Translations under genes and position numbers: made by a program | Notes under the pieces: model-generated | What the model was told of the DNA's origin: nothing | What the model saw: the letters and a program-made list of their open reading frames with translations, nothing else | Database searches by the model: none | In this document: positions 1-9,135 of the stretch, one piece after another | Layout: every line of letters begins with the position of its first letter | How positions within the stretch are numbered: position 1 is the first letter of the stretch | Assembly (NCBI GenBank): GCA_016715105.1 | Contig: JADKBO010000021.1 | Coordinates: 72,156 to 136,155 of the forward strand | Direction: 5' to 3' | Source: Saprospiraceae bacterium | Lineage (GTDB): Bacteria; Bacteroidota; Bacteroidia; Chitinophagales; Saprospiraceae | Length of the DNA stretch: 64,000 bases

Positions 1-640
1 TTTTTTTTTTTTTTTTTTTTTTTTTTTTTGGGGGTGTGGGGGGGTGTTGGGGGGTTTTGGGGGGGGGTTTTTTTTTTTTTTTTTTTTGGGTTTTTTTTGG
101 GGTTTTTTTTTTTTTTAGGGCCGGGGGTTTCGCGGGTTTTACTTTTCGCTGGGTTTTTTTTTTTGTTTTTTTTTTTAGTGTTGTTTTTTTTGGTTTGTTG
201 TTTTCTTTAGGTAGAAAAGGGAAAAAATCCCCCGGGGGGTTCTTTTGGGGGTTTTCCCAAGAGGGGGTTTGGGGGAAATTGGGTTTTGGGGGGTTTGGGG
301 GGTTGGGAGGAGGAGGGGTTTTTTTTTTTGGTTTTTTTGTTGGGTTTTTTTTTTTTTTTTTTTGGGGAAAGGGGGTTAAATAAGGGGGGTGTGGGGGTTG
401 GGGGGGGGGTTTTGGGGGGGGTTGTGGTTTTTTGTTTTTTTTTTTTGTGGGGTTGGGGTTTTTTTAGGGGTTACCCAGGGGGGGGGGGGGACGGGGGGGG
501 TTTTTTGGGGGGGTTTTAAAAAAAGTGTTTTTTTTTTTTTGGGGGGGGGGGTGGGGTTGTTTTGGGTTGGGGTTGGGGTTTGGTTGGTTTTTTGGGGGGG
601 TTTTTTTTGTTTGGGGGAAAAGAAGGTTTTATTCGAGACT
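1..640. other. Low-complexity G/T tract, likely contig-end artefact
   Basis: The stretch is almost entirely runs of T and G with very few A or C, then changes abruptly around 620-640 to ordinary AT-rich sequence. The long open frames here translate only to Phe/Gly/Val/Leu/Trp and are not genes. The composition is unlike anything else in the window. I read it as erroneous read-end or assembly sequence, not biology. A genuine G/T-rich repeat is possible but would have to be supported by independent reads. Confidence 0.85.
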
Positions 641-643
641 TAA

Positions 644-660
644 GGGGCTTTAGTCGCCCC
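644..660. repeat. Short palindrome GGGGC-N7-GCCCC overlapping the RAYT stop codon
   Basis: On the minus strand it reads GGGGCGACTAAAGCCCC, and the TAA inside it ends the transposase frame. It resembles the short palindromes that accompany REP-associated transposases. It lies directly at the edge of the low-quality sequence. Confidence 0.4.
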
Positions 661-973
661 TACGATATTCGGGTTTGGGATATCTGGGGTTCGTTATTGT
701 CTTTATAAATTCTACAATTCCATGCACATGGTTGGGCATGATGACATGATTATGTAAAATGACTTTCGGATAATGATCGGGAATAGCCAACCAACATTCA
801 TCGACAAATTTACCTGCCTCATTCAAATGCATTATACCATTTGTAATTTTTCCAAATAAAAGGGCCCTACCCTGGGTACGTATTGTGACAAAATAAAATC
901 CTGATTGTGCATAATCAAATCCTTTCAATCGAATGGATACACGATGGTGAATGGCCGGGTTATAATTTTTCAT
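650..973 (-). pseudogene. Truncated REP-associated tyrosine transposase (Y1_Tnp/IS200-like, RAYT)
   Basis: The 107-residue product contains the HUH metal-binding signature in HNHVIMPNHVHGIVEF (about residues 74-89), typical of Y1 transposases of the IS200/RAYT superfamily, and the usual N-terminal GFDYAQSGFYFVTIRT segment. RAYT proteins are normally about 170-200 residues and carry the nucleophilic tyrosine in a helix C-terminal to HUH. Here the frame stops shortly after HUH inside a GC-rich palindrome, so the tyrosine part is missing. The upstream flank is unreliable sequence, so I cannot tell whether the gene is truly truncated or only disrupted by a bad contig end. If functional, the family nicks and joins single-stranded REP hairpins. 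Confidence 0.8.
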
Positions 974-1067
974 TAGTAAAATTTTCGAACGGGAATTCTA
1001 ATTAATATTATTACAAAATTAAATTATTCCAGCAAATAATACACCTGAAGAATATTTAAATTTCTTT

Positions 1068-2054
1068 CTACTCAAAATTCCACTTCTTCACCCGCAACTG
1101 GTACCTAGCATCACTAAATTTCCACTTTGCAACATCTACCTCAGCCTCAATTTTTGTCTCCAGGTTTTGATCCATCAAATGCGGGAAGAAATTAATGCCT
1201 GTGCGGGCTTCTATAACATCAATGGTAACGGCAAAGTCTTGGAGTGGTATATCGCTCACAACATGTGGAAGTAAAAAAGCAATGGCCTTTTTCTCAGGTC
1301 CATCGATGTCCAAAATAATTTTGAAAAATTCATTTGGAATGCCCACACCTTTTTTGCTCATTTTGACACTTTGATCGAGTACTGGACCAGAAACAATGTA
1401 GACAGCATTGTTGTGATAAACCCAATCTCGGGTTTGTTCTTCCAGTTCACGCCAAATACCATTATTAAATGCTCTCAATTGGGGAGACATATTACTCATA
1501 TAAAATGATTCTCGCATGGCTAATGTATCAAATGCCATATCTGCAGCTGGTGCTAAGTGGCCTTTTGTGTATCCAGATCCTTTGTAATCATAAAAGGTGG
1601 CAGATTGGCTTGGAATCAAGGGATCATCAAAAAAATAATCCGTGCGTGGTACATTGGGTTTGCGCAAAATTTCTTGCGTAAGTGGATATGCTACCCATTC
1701 CGCTTGTTCAAAAGCTTCAACATAGGAAAGGCTGTAATAGGTATGGTTGATGATGGTTCCACTAGTAGAAGACGGAAGCCAAGGCCTTGCTTCATCAAAA
1801 ACTTGAGAACCAGCCTCCTGTTGTGGCTTTGTATTATTGGAATTTCTTGGATCATTTGAATCAATTTGCGGATTTACAGCACCTTCTGTGGTTTTGAGTA
1901 TGATCTGTTTGCCTTCACCAGAACCAGTATACTGGATCAGGTAATCCCAACCGAAATACAAAAGACCAATGAGTATGACTGCAAAAATAAATATGCGCAC
2001 ATTGACGCTTACGTCGCTGCTGTTGCTTTCATAATTTCTACGCAATTTGGCCAT
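1068..2054 (-). CDS. Membrane-anchored DNA/RNA non-specific endonuclease (NUC1 family)
   Basis: The 328-residue protein has one N-terminal membrane segment (about 21-39), a low-complexity linker, then a beta-beta-alpha-metal nuclease domain from about residue 95. TKGHLAPAAD (163-172) matches the family's DRGH active-site motif with the general-base His kept and the first positions changed from DR to TK. The Mg-binding region follows as MSNMSPQ (186-192) and NNGIWRELE (197-205). The family cleaves DNA and RNA without sequence preference. The anchor suggests a periplasmic enzyme for nutrient scavenging or defence against incoming DNA, which is inference. The short ATG-proximal hydrophobic helix supports the start chosen. 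It appears to be a single-gene unit, 77 nt from the next minus-strand gene. Confidence 0.85.
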   Translation of the reverse strand: MAKLRRNYESNSSDVSVNVRIFIFAVILIGLLYFGWDYLIQYTGSGEGKQIILKTTEGAVNPQIDSNDPRNSNNTKPQQEAGSQVFDEARPWLPSSTSGTIINHTYYSLSYVEAFEQAEWVAYPLTQEILRKPNVPRTDYFFDDPLIPSQSATFYDYKGSGYTKGHLAPAADMAFDTLAMRESFYMSNMSPQLRAFNNGIWRELEEQTRDWVYHNNAVYIVSGPVLDQSVKMSKKGVGIPNEFFKIILDIDGPEKKAIAFLLPHVVSDIPLQDFAVTIDVIEARTGINFFPHLMDQNLETKIEAEVDVAKWKFSDARYQLRVKKWNFE

Positions 2055-2131
2055 CTTTTATATATTAGACCAGACAAAGAAATGAAAATTAAAGTATACC
2101 CCGAAGTTTCAGATGCTAGGTCACTGCATTT

Positions 2132-3031
2132 TTAGAATTTATCAACCGTTTTATATGCCTCTATCAAAGCAATTTCTCCAGCTTTGCCTTCCTGGGCATT
2201 ACCATGTTCCATACCCATTATACCACGATATCCCTTGTCATAAATATGTTTGAATATGGTCTTAAAATTGATTTCACCTGTTGTAGGTTCTTTTCTTCCG
2301 GGGTTATCCCCAATCTGAAAATAAGCAATTTCATCCCAACAAGCATTGATGCTGTTGATCAGATTTCCTTCATTGCGTTGCATGTGATATATGTCATACA
2401 ATATTTTGCAAGAAGGACTGTCAACGGCCTTGCAGATTTCAAAAGTCTGATCAGAATTTCTCAAAAACAAATCAGGTGTATCACTGAGCGGTTCCAGAAC
2501 CATGATCAATCCACTTTTTTCCAAAATATCGGATCCCTTTCTCAGACTATCCACCACATTGGCTGTTTGGATTCCAATAGGCGTAACACGGTTATAAAAA
2601 CCAGGCACGACCGTTGCCCACTGAGCATTGACACGTTTTGCAGCTTCCACAGAGAGTTGACAGGTGGCAAGAAATTTATCTTGAAATTCTTGCTTTCCAG
2701 TCGTGAGTGAAGCCTTCCAATTATCACCTCCATCAATGACAAAAACGCCCATTTTCATGCCCAATTTTGCAAGTGTATTTCCAATTTTTTCCTGATCTTG
2801 AATGGAACGCCCCAAAAGACCATTGTCTTCCAAGCCAGTAAATCCTTGATCTGCCATGAATTTTAATTGATCTACTAAATCTTCACCCGCATGATTTTTA
2901 AACATTCCAAAATGAGGTGCATAGTGGTGTTTGAAAGTATATGCTGATTTTGGGCTGCCAAAATCTGAAACAATGGATTTACTCAAAAGCAATCCACCCA
3001 GGCTAGATTGTACAAAATCTCTTCTTTTCAT
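2132..3031 (-). CDS. Exported sugar isomerase-like TIM barrel (hydroxypyruvate isomerase family)
   Basis: The 299-residue protein starts MKRRDFVQ with a hydrophobic stretch, a Tat-like or general leader common in secreted Bacteroidota enzymes. The rest fits the AP-endonuclease-2/Hyi TIM barrel: MVLEPLSDT supplies a metal-binding Glu, LYDIYHMQ the Asp/His pair, YFQIGDNPGR the substrate-side segment, and GMEHG the final metal Glu. Family members interconvert hydroxypyruvate and tartronate semialdehyde or epimerise sugars. The true substrate cannot be read from sequence. The product should be periplasmic. The gene stands alone, divergent from the DUF1800 gene. Confidence 0.8.
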   Translation of the reverse strand: MKRRDFVQSSLGGLLLSKSIVSDFGSPKSAYTFKHHYAPHFGMFKNHAGEDLVDQLKFMADQGFTGLEDNGLLGRSIQDQEKIGNTLAKLGMKMGVFVIDGGDNWKASLTTGKQEFQDKFLATCQLSVEAAKRVNAQWATVVPGFYNRVTPIGIQTANVVDSLRKGSDILEKSGLIMVLEPLSDTPDLFLRNSDQTFEICKAVDSPSCKILYDIYHMQRNEGNLINSINACWDEIAYFQIGDNPGRKEPTTGEINFKTIFKHIYDKGYRGIMGMEHGNAQEGKAGEIALIEAYKTVDKF

Positions 3032-3130
3032 GTGCTTTAATTGATTGAAGGGGTAATTTAGTAACTTATTAGAAAGTAAGATTAAACCTTTCCAAAATAT
3101 TTAAATCTAAAAGCCATTCCTTTTCAGTAC

Positions 3131-4009
3131 ATGCTTCCAAAATATCAAAAAATGAAAAGACGATCTTTTCTTAAATCCATTCAACCAAATGTCGCAACTC
3201 AAGCCATCAAAGTTGAAGCATTGAAAAATGGTTTTAGTCCATATACAGGACCTTGGACAAAGCTTGAAACAGCCCATCTGTTGAGGCGGACATTGATGTC
3301 ATTTGATATGGATTCGCTCCAGAAATTTACAAATGCTGGCTTATCTTCCACCATTGATACCCTGTTTTCGACAACTCCAATCTCTGATTTCCCACTAAAC
3401 TTTGATTATGAAGAGGATGATGAAGTGCCCATTGGAGAAACATGGATCAATGCTAAATATGATATTGGAAACGGTGTGCGAAACTACAGATACCAATCCA
3501 TAAAAGCTTGGTTTACTGGTAGATCAATCAGTGGAGAAGAATCGATAAGGCACAAATTGGTTTTGTTTTGGCACAATCATTTTGCTATTTCAGATATAAG
3601 AGATGGAAGATATTTGTGGAAGTACATCATGCTTTTACACGATAATTTTGATGGAAATTTTAAAAAATTGGTGGAAGAAATAACCATTGACCCGTCGATG
3701 TTGAGGTTTCTGAATGGCAATCAAAACACTAAAAGAGCGCCAAATGAAAATTATGCCAGGGAATTACTCGAATTATTTACGATTGGCAAAGGTGAACAAG
3801 TAGGTCCCGGAGATTATACCAATTATACCGAAGAGGATGTTTCTGCCATTGCCAAGGTTTTGACCGGTTGGAGAGATTACAACTATAGAAGTACATCCAA
3901 TGAAGGTTTTGGGTCAAGATTCGTCCCAAACAATCATGATGTGACTGACAAGTTACTCAGTCATCGATTTGACAAGGTAGTAATAAAGAACAACGAAGAG
4001 CAGCATTAA
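3131..4009 (+). pseudogene. DUF1800 protein, N-terminal part (gene broken near 3975-4010)
   Basis: This is the first 292 residues of a DUF1800 protein. Visible family motifs are HLLRRT (49-54), VLFWHNHF (144-151) and the NENYARELLELFTIG / AIAKVLTGWR block (about 203-245). The ATG at 3131 opens the frame, but an in-frame ATG at 3152 giving MKRRSFL matches both the family and the partner gene at 4646, and is the likelier start. The frame ends right after VIKNNEEQ. The family's conserved segment with the CRKLYRWF-type motif is absent and the next frame resumes at ALKALLKSEHF. So roughly 60-80 codons are missing as well as a frame change. DUF1800 proteins are secreted partners of DUF1501 proteins, function unknown. 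Confidence 0.8.
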
Positions 4010-4014
4010 AGGCA

Positions 4015-4629
4015 TTGTTGAAAAGTGAGCATTTTTATTCCAGTAAAATACTGGGCGGAATGATCAAAAATCCACATGATTTCATGTCAAGCGTTGCCGT
4101 GCCAATGAAGTTTAGTTACAATCAGAGCCTTGCACAAAAATATACCTATTTACAATCATGGGCTCGGTATCAAGCTCTACTCCAAATGGATTCATTTGAA
4201 TTGCCATCCGTAGCAGGTTGGAAAGCTTATTATCAAACCCCATCTTTTTATCGAGGTTGGATCAATGCAGTCACACTACCGGCTCGTGTTCAATTCTCCA
4301 CAGCTCTGTTGGTACGGGGCAATGTCACCGGCGGTATCAATCAAAGAATTGATGTCGTGGCCTTTCTCAAGACATTACCCAATCCAGGCAACATAGATAG
4401 TGTTATTACCACCCTCAACGATTTAATGTTTGCAAAACCCTTTACTTCCAGTCAAATAACATCCATGAAAAAAACTTTTAATCCTGGAAAATCAGACGCT
4501 GACTGGGCAACGGAGTACCAAGCAATGATCAATGCACCCAATGATGAGGCAGCCAGACGAAACATTGAAAACAAGTTTGCTTTATTATTGGCTTATATGA
4601 CATATATGCCTGAATTTCAATTGATTTAA
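4015..4629 (+). pseudogene. DUF1800 protein, C-terminal part
   Basis: This is the C-terminal 204 residues of the same DUF1800 gene in a different frame. The frame is open from 3973, and AALKALLKSEHFYSSK plus MIKNPHDFM are the expected motifs that follow the missing segment. The end TYMPEFQLI is the normal DUF1800 terminus, and the DUF1501 partner starts 17 nt later. The annotated TTG start is only the first possible initiator in frame and is unlikely to be used. Either the chromosome carries an internal deletion (a pseudogene) or the assembly lost a segment here. Confidence 0.78.
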
Positions 4630-4645
4630 TCTCCAAACTTTAGTA

Positions 4646-6193
4646 ATGAAAAGACGTACATTTTTACAAACATCATCCATCGTCACGCTTCCATTCATGC
4701 TTAGGGGGATGGCAGTTACAACGGTTGGAAAGTCTTCATTGATGAACCTCATCAGTCCAGAAAATGATAAAATATTGGTTTTGGTGCAAATGGTAGGTGG
4801 TAATGACGGACTCAACACTTTCATTCCTTTAGATAAATACGAGCAATTGGTCAAAGTCAGAGGTGACATCCTTTTACCTGAAAGTAAGGTTCTAAAAGTG
4901 CGAAATGAAAATGCCTTTCACCGCAATCTTACGGGCTTCAAAGGTTTGTATGATGAAGGTAAAATGTCAATCATCCAAAGTGTTTCCTATCCCAATCAGA
5001 ACAGATCACATTTCCGGTCAACTGATATTTGGACCAGCGCTTCAGACAGTGATGATTTTGTAACTTCAGGTTGGTTGGGTAGATATTTTGATGTCAATCA
5101 TTACCAATTTCCAGTAGGTTATCCCAATGCGCAGTACAAAGACCCATTTGCCATCACGATGGGCAATGTGGTTTCTGAGACTTGCCAAGGAACGGTGTCC
5201 AATTTTAGCAGTACGCTAAATGATCCTTCAAAATTGATACAAATTTATGAAACTGAAGCATCAACCAGTCAAGACGGATATTATGGTGATGAACTTGAGT
5301 ATTTAAAAAATTCGGTCAGGCAATCCAATGAATATTCAAAAACCATAGCTGATGCCTTTGACAGCGGGCGAAATATGGCTAGCTATCCTGAAACCAATCT
5401 TGCAACACAACTGAAGAATACCGCGAGACTCATAAGTGGCGGATTGTCAACTAAAATATACGTGGTTTCACTTGGCGGTTTTGATACCCATGCCAATCAA
5501 ACAAACGGCACTGATACATTAACAGGTGAACATGCTGATTTAATGCAAACACTTGGCGATGCAATAGCTGCTTTCCAAAACGACCTTAAAGCTTTGGGTG
5601 TAGAACAGAGAGTAATGGGAATGACTTTTTCAGAGTTTGGCAGACGCATCAAAGCAAATAATAGTTTTGGTACTGATCATGGTACCGCTGCGCCTGTATT
5701 TGTATTCGGATCTTGTGCAAAAGGAGGCATTGTAGGCGAAAATCCAAATATCACAGACAATGTTACGGATGACGAAGGCGTCGCCATGCAGTATGACTTT
5801 AGATCTGTGTATGCATCTTTGCTAATTGATTGGTTTGGTGTACCCAGGTTGGAAGTAGAATCTATTCTATTTAAAGATTTTCAACACATTCCCATTGTAG
5901 AAGGATGTAGTTTGACCGATGTTGAACAAGAGGAATTGATTATAGAAGCAAAAATATTTCCAAATCCAGCACAAAATTCTGCAACACTTACATTCAAAAG
6001 TAATGGAGGTAGCGTGCATGTAGCAATCTACAATGTAATCGGATCATTATTGAAAACGGTCATGGATAAAAAGGTAAGTGCAGGCAACCATGAAATGTCC
6101 ATAGTGTTGAATGACTTGCCGGTTGGCAGTTATTTCGTCAGAATAGTAGAAGCAACTCGACAAAAAACCTTAAAATTGGTCATTACTAAGTAA
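4646..6193 (+). CDS. DUF1501 protein with T9SS type A sorting domain
   Basis: The 515-residue protein starts MKRRTFLQ followed by a hydrophobic leader. DUF1501 motifs present are MVGGNDGLNTFIPLD (about 50-64), RSHFRSTDIWTSA (about 118-130), GGFDTHANQ (about 278) and TFSEFGRR / GTDHGTAAP (about 335-358). The fold is related to alkaline-phosphatase/sulfatase superfamily enzymes, but no activity is established. From about residue 435 comes a T9SS type A C-terminal domain (IFPNPAQNSATL ... GSYFVRI ... LKLVITK), so the product should cross the outer membrane by the type IX system. It sits directly behind the DUF1800 gene, the usual arrangement, which makes the break in that partner notable. Confidence 0.92.
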   Translation: MKRRTFLQTSSIVTLPFMLRGMAVTTVGKSSLMNLISPENDKILVLVQMVGGNDGLNTFIPLDKYEQLVKVRGDILLPESKVLKVRNENAFHRNLTGFKGLYDEGKMSIIQSVSYPNQNRSHFRSTDIWTSASDSDDFVTSGWLGRYFDVNHYQFPVGYPNAQYKDPFAITMGNVVSETCQGTVSNFSSTLNDPSKLIQIYETEASTSQDGYYGDELEYLKNSVRQSNEYSKTIADAFDSGRNMASYPETNLATQLKNTARLISGGLSTKIYVVSLGGFDTHANQTNGTDTLTGEHADLMQTLGDAIAAFQNDLKALGVEQRVMGMTFSEFGRRIKANNSFGTDHGTAAPVFVFGSCAKGGIVGENPNITDNVTDDEGVAMQYDFRSVYASLLIDWFGVPRLEVESILFKDFQHIPIVEGCSLTDVEQEELIIEAKIFPNPAQNSATLTFKSNGGSVHVAIYNVIGSLLKTVMDKKVSAGNHEMSIVLNDLPVGSYFVRIVEATRQKTLKLVITK

Positions 6194-6195
6194 GC

Positions 6196-6558
6196 TTATT
6201 TTTTACTTTTCTTAGCCAATGGGTTGAAATCCAGGCACTTTTGTAACCAAATTGCAAGATCTTTTTCTTTTTGCAAGCCACTTTCGGTCACGTAAACATA
6301 ACCAATCATGGGTTTCCCAGTAAATTCCATTGGGGTCACATATCGTTGTTCTAATGCGTCTTCATAAGCTGACTCCCCTACCCTGCACATCAGCAAGCTT
6401 TCTCCACTTTGCTTATCAATATGTGTTCCTAAACACATTTTATCGTCTACCATAAAACAAACACCAGCAAACATTTTCTTTTCATAAAACTCGACTCCTT
6501 TTTCCAATAAAATAAGCCGAATGCGCTGGACAAATTCCTCACTATAAGCCATAACCAA
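6196..6558 (-). CDS. TfoX N-terminal domain protein
   Basis: The 120-residue protein matches the TfoX/Sxy N-terminal domain along its whole length: an N-terminal helix, KKMFAGVCFMVDDKMCLG (about 28-45), LLMCRVG, then MEFTGKPMIGYVYV. It lacks the C-terminal helix-hairpin domain of the Haemophilus competence regulator, as is common in stand-alone TfoX-N proteins. A role in competence therefore cannot be assumed. The annotated start gives MVMAYSEEF, and the second Met (MAYSEEF) is equally possible. It converges on the DUF1501 gene with 2 nt between stops. Confidence 0.85.
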   Translation of the reverse strand: MVMAYSEEFVQRIRLILLEKGVEFYEKKMFAGVCFMVDDKMCLGTHIDKQSGESLLMCRVGESAYEDALEQRYVTPMEFTGKPMIGYVYVTESGLQKEKDLAIWLQKCLDFNPLAKKSKK

Positions 6559-6614
6559 TTAAAATTAGATCGGCTAATTTAAAGAGAAAGGTGTAATAAA
6601 ATTAAAACAGATAA

Positions 6615-7334
6615 TTATTTGTCCAACTTACTGAAAACTTCCTTGAGTAAAGGACTAGTTCTCTGGCCAACATCTTCTCTGATCCCAGCTTCTTTTACTT
6701 CAATCAAAGAAAACAATCCGTCCAAAGCCTTTTGGTTGACATGATCATCCAATGCTGGATTGAGCTTTTTTATAAATGGAATTTTATTGTAAGCCTCTAC
6801 CACAGAAGCCCAATACGTTCTTGCATTGACTTCATCCAAACTCGATTGGATAACTGGAATAAAAGTATCATAAAGTGGTTGTCGGGAAGTTTTATTCAGA
6901 TAGGTTGTTGCTGCATTTTTCTCACCAAAAAGAATGGAAGAAGCATCTTTTACAGTCATTTGTTTGATGGCATCAACGAAAATAGGAGTTGCCTTCTTGG
7001 CAGCAATTTCAGCTGCTTGGTTCATTTTGGCAACCAACTTTTCTTCAACATCTCCAAAACCAGGAATTTTACTCACTTTGTTGATGACCGTCATTGCTTC
7101 GGCAGGAATGAGTATTTTATAAGGGCTGCCAAAATAGCCATTTTCTACTGCCAAAGTATTTACTGCTGCTTTGACACCTTCATTAAGCGCTTCTTTGAGA
7201 CCAAGAGAAGTATTATCTTCCTTTACACCCATCACTTGATTTTTGGCTTTATTGAGCATATTACCCAATTGAGCATTTGCAGTAGTGAAACCAAAAGCCA
7301 AAAGCAGGAGTAAAAATATGTTGTGTTTTTTCAT
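6615..7334 (-). CDS. DUF4197 secreted protein
   Basis: The 239-residue product has a clear Sec signal peptide (hydrophobic LLLLLAFGF, cleavage after ANAQ near residue 22). The mature part matches DUF4197: SLGLKEALNEGVKAAV, NGYFGSPYKILIP, GFGDVEEKLVAKMNQAAE, and a C-terminal alpha-helical region. The function is unknown and a periplasmic or lipid-associated helical protein is likely. It precedes the TfoX-N gene on the same strand with a 56-nt gap and could be cotranscribed. Confidence 0.87.
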   Translation of the reverse strand: MKKHNIFLLLLLAFGFTTANAQLGNMLNKAKNQVMGVKEDNTSLGLKEALNEGVKAAVNTLAVENGYFGSPYKILIPAEAMTVINKVSKIPGFGDVEEKLVAKMNQAAEIAAKKATPIFVDAIKQMTVKDASSILFGEKNAATTYLNKTSRQPLYDTFIPVIQSSLDEVNARTYWASVVEAYNKIPFIKKLNPALDDHVNQKALDGLFSLIEVKEAGIREDVGQRTSPLLKEVFSKLDK

Positions 7335-7491
7335 TGTCTATGATTTACTTTGGAAACGAGCAAATCTAAGTAGAAGTTTCACAAACGATAGTTAAGCTTT
7401 ATTTAATATCGGATGGAAAAGTGGCTTAAAAAAAAGTAACACATAACATTTCCACCGATATTTTGGGCCAAAAATCGACGCTTTGAAATTG

Positions 7492-7593
7492 CTATAACTC
7501 GCCAAGTTGTGCGTTTTTTGTGCCAAGTTGGCGAGTTATAAAATCTATAATTCGCCATCTTATATGTTTTTTTATACAACTTGGCGAGCTATA
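7492..7593. repeat. Paired hairpin element, upstream copy (flanks AAA ATPase gene)
   Basis: There are two adjacent hairpins. The first is perfect: TATAACTCGCCAA (7493-7505) pairs with TTGGCGAGTTATA (7528-7540). The second is degenerate: its left arm at 7546-7565 reads TATAATTCGCC and its right arm at 7577-7593 contains TTGGCGAGCTATA. They are joined by AAATC. The same two-hairpin unit recurs at 9136-9236 after the ATPase gene. A T-rich loop separates the arms. The upstream copy ends only 3 nt before the predicted -33 element of the ATPase promoter. Confidence 0.85.
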
Positions 7594-7595
7594 AA

Positions 7596-7626
7596 TTGAA
7601 ATTTTGATTGAACTTTATTAATTTTG
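7596..7626 (+). promoter_or_regulatory. Predicted Bacteroidota sigma promoter for the AAA ATPase
   Basis: TTG at 7596-7598 is followed after 20 nt by TAATTTTG at 7619-7626, matching the -33 TTTG / -7 TAnnTTTG pattern of the phylum. The ATG lies 40 nt downstream at 7666. Confidence 0.5.
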
Positions 7627-7665
7627 CTAGAAAATGAGGACAATAAAAGAATTTAAATCTTAACA

Positions 7666-9090
7666 ATGAATGTTGTTGGACGTGAAGCAGAACGCAAAAT
7701 ACTAGTTGAATTACTAGATAAACAAGAATCACAATTTGTTGCCATGTATGGTAGGCGGCGCATAGGTAAAACTTTCCTCATAAGACAGACCTATGAAAAA
7801 CACCTGGTTTTTGATTGTGCTGGTTTGTACCAATCAAATAGAGAGCAGCTTCTAGAAAATTTTTGGTTGAAAATATCAGCAAAATTTAATAAAGTGGTAC
7901 TTCCACCTAAATCCTGGTTACAAGCTTTTAAAATTTTGGAAGATTATCTAGAGACACTTCCAAAAAAAGGGAAAAAGAAAGTAATCTTTTTAGACGAAAT
8001 TTCATGGTTTGACACACCAAAAGGAGGTTTCTTGGGTGCACTTTCAAACTTTTGGAACAGCTATTGCACCAAAAGGGAAGATGTGGTGCTCATTATCTGC
8101 GGTTCTGCAGCATCATGGATCATAGAAAAAGTTGTAAAATCAAAAGGAGGTCTTCACAATAGATTGAATAGGACCATAAGGTTAAATCCATTTACACTGG
8201 AAGAGACACAGCTTTATTTCAAAGAAAAAAAAATGAAGTTCTCAATAAAAGATACCATTCAACTCTACATGTGTTTGGGAGGAATTCCATTTTATTTGAA
8301 TGCAATAACACCAGGAAAAAGTGTTCCTCAAATTTTAGATGAACTTTGTTTTGAACCTGATGCACTGCTATCGAATGAATTTGAAAAGCTTTATGCAGCA
8401 TTATTTAAAAACCATGAAAACCATGTAAAGGTCATTAAAGCATTGGCCAATAAAAATAAAGGCCTTACCCGAAATGAAATTGTAAAATTTACTTCACACT
8501 CAACAGGGGGTGGGCTTACAAAAGTTTTAGAAGAATTGGAAGAATGTGATTTTATTTCAAAATATAGGGATTTCGATAAAGCCAAAGAGGACGGGTTATA
8601 TAGACTTACTGATGAATATTCAATTTTCTATCTCAAGTTCATGCAAGACAAAAAGAAATTTTTAAAAGGGAACGATCTTACATCCTCTCAATCTTTTAAA
8701 ACATGGTCTGGTTTTGCTTTTGAAAACCTATGCTTCAAACATTTGACCAAAATTGCATCATCTCTTGGCATTTCTGGGATTGGTTACGAAGCTTTTTCTT
8801 TTATTGATAAGGGTGGCAAAGATAAAACCGGCACTCAGATTGACCTCATCATTGACCGTGCAGACAATGCTGTAAATATTATTGAAATCAAATATTACAA
8901 CGAGCTCTATCGACTTACAAAAAATGATGCAGCTAATATTACTCAAAAGGTTAATAGTTTTACAAACAAAACAAATACTAAAAAAACCATTTTTGTAACC
9001 TTAATAAGCCCACACGGAGGCATTAAAAACGAGCACTATTTGAGTGTAATATCCAATGAATTGCTCGCAAAAGACTTAATGGATAAGTAA
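7666..9090 (+). CDS. AAA ATPase with C-terminal PD-(D/E)XK-like domain
   Basis: The 474-residue protein opens with NVVGREAER and Walker A GRRRIGKT (29-36). Walker B is VIFLDEISWF (about 108-117) and a sensor-like IICGSAASWI follows. The middle holds a winged-helix-like region (GLTRNEIVKF, about 266). The C-terminus has QIDLIID (391-397) and IIEIKYY (405-411), the acidic and E-x-K residues of a PD-(D/E)XK fold seen in the DUF234-type ATPase family. These genes form large lineage-specific families in Bacteroidota and archaea with no settled role; defence, toxin or mobile-element functions have been suggested. It is bounded on both sides by the paired hairpin element, which suggests the whole 7492-9236 segment is one unit. 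Confidence 0.85.
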   Translation: MNVVGREAERKILVELLDKQESQFVAMYGRRRIGKTFLIRQTYEKHLVFDCAGLYQSNREQLLENFWLKISAKFNKVVLPPKSWLQAFKILEDYLETLPKKGKKKVIFLDEISWFDTPKGGFLGALSNFWNSYCTKREDVVLIICGSAASWIIEKVVKSKGGLHNRLNRTIRLNPFTLEETQLYFKEKKMKFSIKDTIQLYMCLGGIPFYLNAITPGKSVPQILDELCFEPDALLSNEFEKLYAALFKNHENHVKVIKALANKNKGLTRNEIVKFTSHSTGGGLTKVLEELEECDFISKYRDFDKAKEDGLYRLTDEYSIFYLKFMQDKKKFLKGNDLTSSQSFKTWSGFAFENLCFKHLTKIASSLGISGIGYEAFSFIDKGGKDKTGTQIDLIIDRADNAVNIIEIKYYNELYRLTKNDAANITQKVNSFTNKTNTKKTIFVTLISPHGGIKNEHYLSVISNELLAKDLMDK

Positions 9091-9135
9091 CATCCAGTAT
9101 TAAAAAACCAATCAATTTCCTTCAAAAAGAAACAC

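Noticed and set aside
28..643. Long open frames in the G/T tract
   Set aside because: They translate to low-complexity Phe/Gly/Val and lie in sequence that is almost certainly artefactual.
2204..2710. 168-residue plus-strand frame
   Set aside because: It is antisense to the Hyi-like gene, which has clear family motifs.
6196..6558. Competence regulator (full TfoX)
   Set aside because: Only the N-terminal domain is present and the family has many members unrelated to competence.
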